This document shows, piece after piece, positions 63,666-64,000 of a DNA stretch of 64,000 nucleotides (the first letter of the stretch is position 1; every line of letters starts with the position of its first letter). The DNA is from Rhodococcus rhodnii (lineage in GTDB: Bacteria; Actinomycetota; Actinomycetes; Mycobacteriales; Pseudonocardiaceae): positions 62,001 to 126,000 of the forward strand of contig JOAA01000024.1 of assembly GCA_000720375.1 (NCBI GenBank). Direction: 5' to 3'. Under the pieces are notes generated by a model. It saw only the letters and a program-made list of their open reading frames with translations. It did not search any database and was not told where the DNA came from. The position numbers and the translations under genes were made by a program.

Positions 63666-64000
63666 CTATCGGGCGGACACAAGCGGCTGGGTTTGCGTTG
63701 CCCCGAACCAGCGCCGCAGCGCGTCTGCGAGCTCGCCTGCGCCCGGGGCGGCCCACGCGACGTAGCCGTCGGGCCGGATCAGCACGGATTCCGTTGCGGC
63801 GCCACGTTCTTCCGGCCCGGCCGGGAAGCTCTTCACCCGGACCACGTCGACGCGGTCGGCCCATCCGGCGACGAGCTGGCTCACCGAGTCGTCCGAGGTG
63901 ATCAGGACGCCCTTCGCCGAGTGCAGCAGCGATGCGATCTGCGCACGGCCGCCGTCGGCGAGTTCCAGCTCACGGTCGGCCATCCGCGCACCGAGCAACG
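63666..64000 (-). CDS. FAD-dependent monooxygenase, copy C (C-terminal part, cut by window edge)
   Basis: About 110 C-terminal residues in frame to the right edge: LGARMADRELELADGGRAQI, SVLIRPDGYVAWAAPGAGEL and RRWFGATQT. The end matches the thioredoxin-like C-terminal domain of copies A and B (PDGYIAWVGFG, PDGFLAWAGSS). The FAD domain lies outside the window. Third oxygenase of the same group in a row; 29 bases upstream of the aromatase/cyclase start. Confidence 0.9.
   Translation of the reverse strand, partial: LLGARMADRELELADGGRAQIASLLHSAKGVLITSDDSVSQLVAGWADRVDVVRVKSFPAGPEERGAATESVLIRPDGYVAWAAPGAGELADALRRWFGATQTQPLVSAR

Noticed and set aside
1..64000. CRISPR arrays, tRNA or rRNA genes, insertion sequences
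   Set aside because: No regularly spaced repeats, tRNA-like cloverleaf, rRNA segments or transposase-like proteins were seen anywhere in the window.

Overview
The window is high-GC DNA with dense, overlapping operons, GTG/TTG starts and TTA codons confined to regulatory and biosynthetic genes. This is typical of a filamentous actinomycete; the genus cannot be named from the sequence. Most of it (about 5.5 kb to the right edge) reads as one large aromatic (type II) polyketide gene cluster, cut off at the right edge inside an oxygenase gene. By gene content it belongs with the diazobenzofluorene/angucycline clusters (kinamycin, fluostatin, nenestatin, lomaiviticin) and is closest in logic to lomaiviticin.

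Left end (1-4.9 kb, minus strand): a GAF-domain regulator, then a tightly coupled operon. It starts with a 19-residue peptide gene that has a near-perfect ribosome binding site. A HEAT + formylglycine-generating-enzyme-fold protein, a class II aldolase-like protein, a luciferase-like flavin oxidoreductase and the start of a probable adenylating enzyme follow. Every junction after the peptide is a start/stop overlap. I cannot match this operon to a known pathway.

5.5-16 kb: a ParB/StrR-like regulator, an AraC-like regulator, a discrete acyltransferase that looks cut out of a modular PKS, an acyl-CoA carboxylase beta subunit, an alpha/beta hydrolase, a sulfate-activation pair (CysD, CysNC) and a SARP activator with two TTA codons. 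16-20 kb: a Rieske ferredoxin, two VOC proteins and a secreted serine-hydrolase homologue that has lost its nucleophile and its usual histidine. 20-26 kb: polyketide core with an ACP beside an LnmK-type acyltransferase/decarboxylase (propionyl starter), then KS-alpha, chain length factor, a second ACP and a malonyltransferase, followed by a decayed copy of that gene's 3' end.

26-33.6 kb and 40.6-47.6 kb: deoxyaminosugar genes (RmlA, 2,3-dehydratase, 3-ketoreductase, 3-aminotransferase, N-methyltransferase, epimerase, 4-ketoreductase, E1-type 3-dehydrase, 4-aminotransferase) and two paralogous glycosyltransferases. These are enough for two different aminosugars, apart from the 4,6-dehydratase, which is not here. 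Export and protection genes (two ABC systems, a secreted Cu/Zn superoxide dismutase) and tailoring oxidoreductases and methyltransferases lie among them.

48.7-59 kb: a sulfotransferase, an AhpD-like protein without its cysteines, a C26 gamma-glutamyl hydrolase, a TcmI cyclase and the hydrazine-handling cassette. The cassette comprises a GNAT, an adenylosuccinate-lyase homologue, an amidase, a glutamine-synthetase homologue, a heme-oxygenase-like diiron candidate, a ferredoxin and an unassigned 627-residue protein. 59-64 kb: a JadG/GilOII/AlpJ-like ring-opening oxygenase, three related FAD monooxygenases (the last cut off) and a didomain aromatase/cyclase. Taken together I infer a propionate-primed angucycline opened and contracted to a benzofluorene, given a diazo group through glutamylhydrazine chemistry, and decorated with aminosugars and possibly a sulfate. 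The product prediction is inference; the gene families are read directly from the translations.
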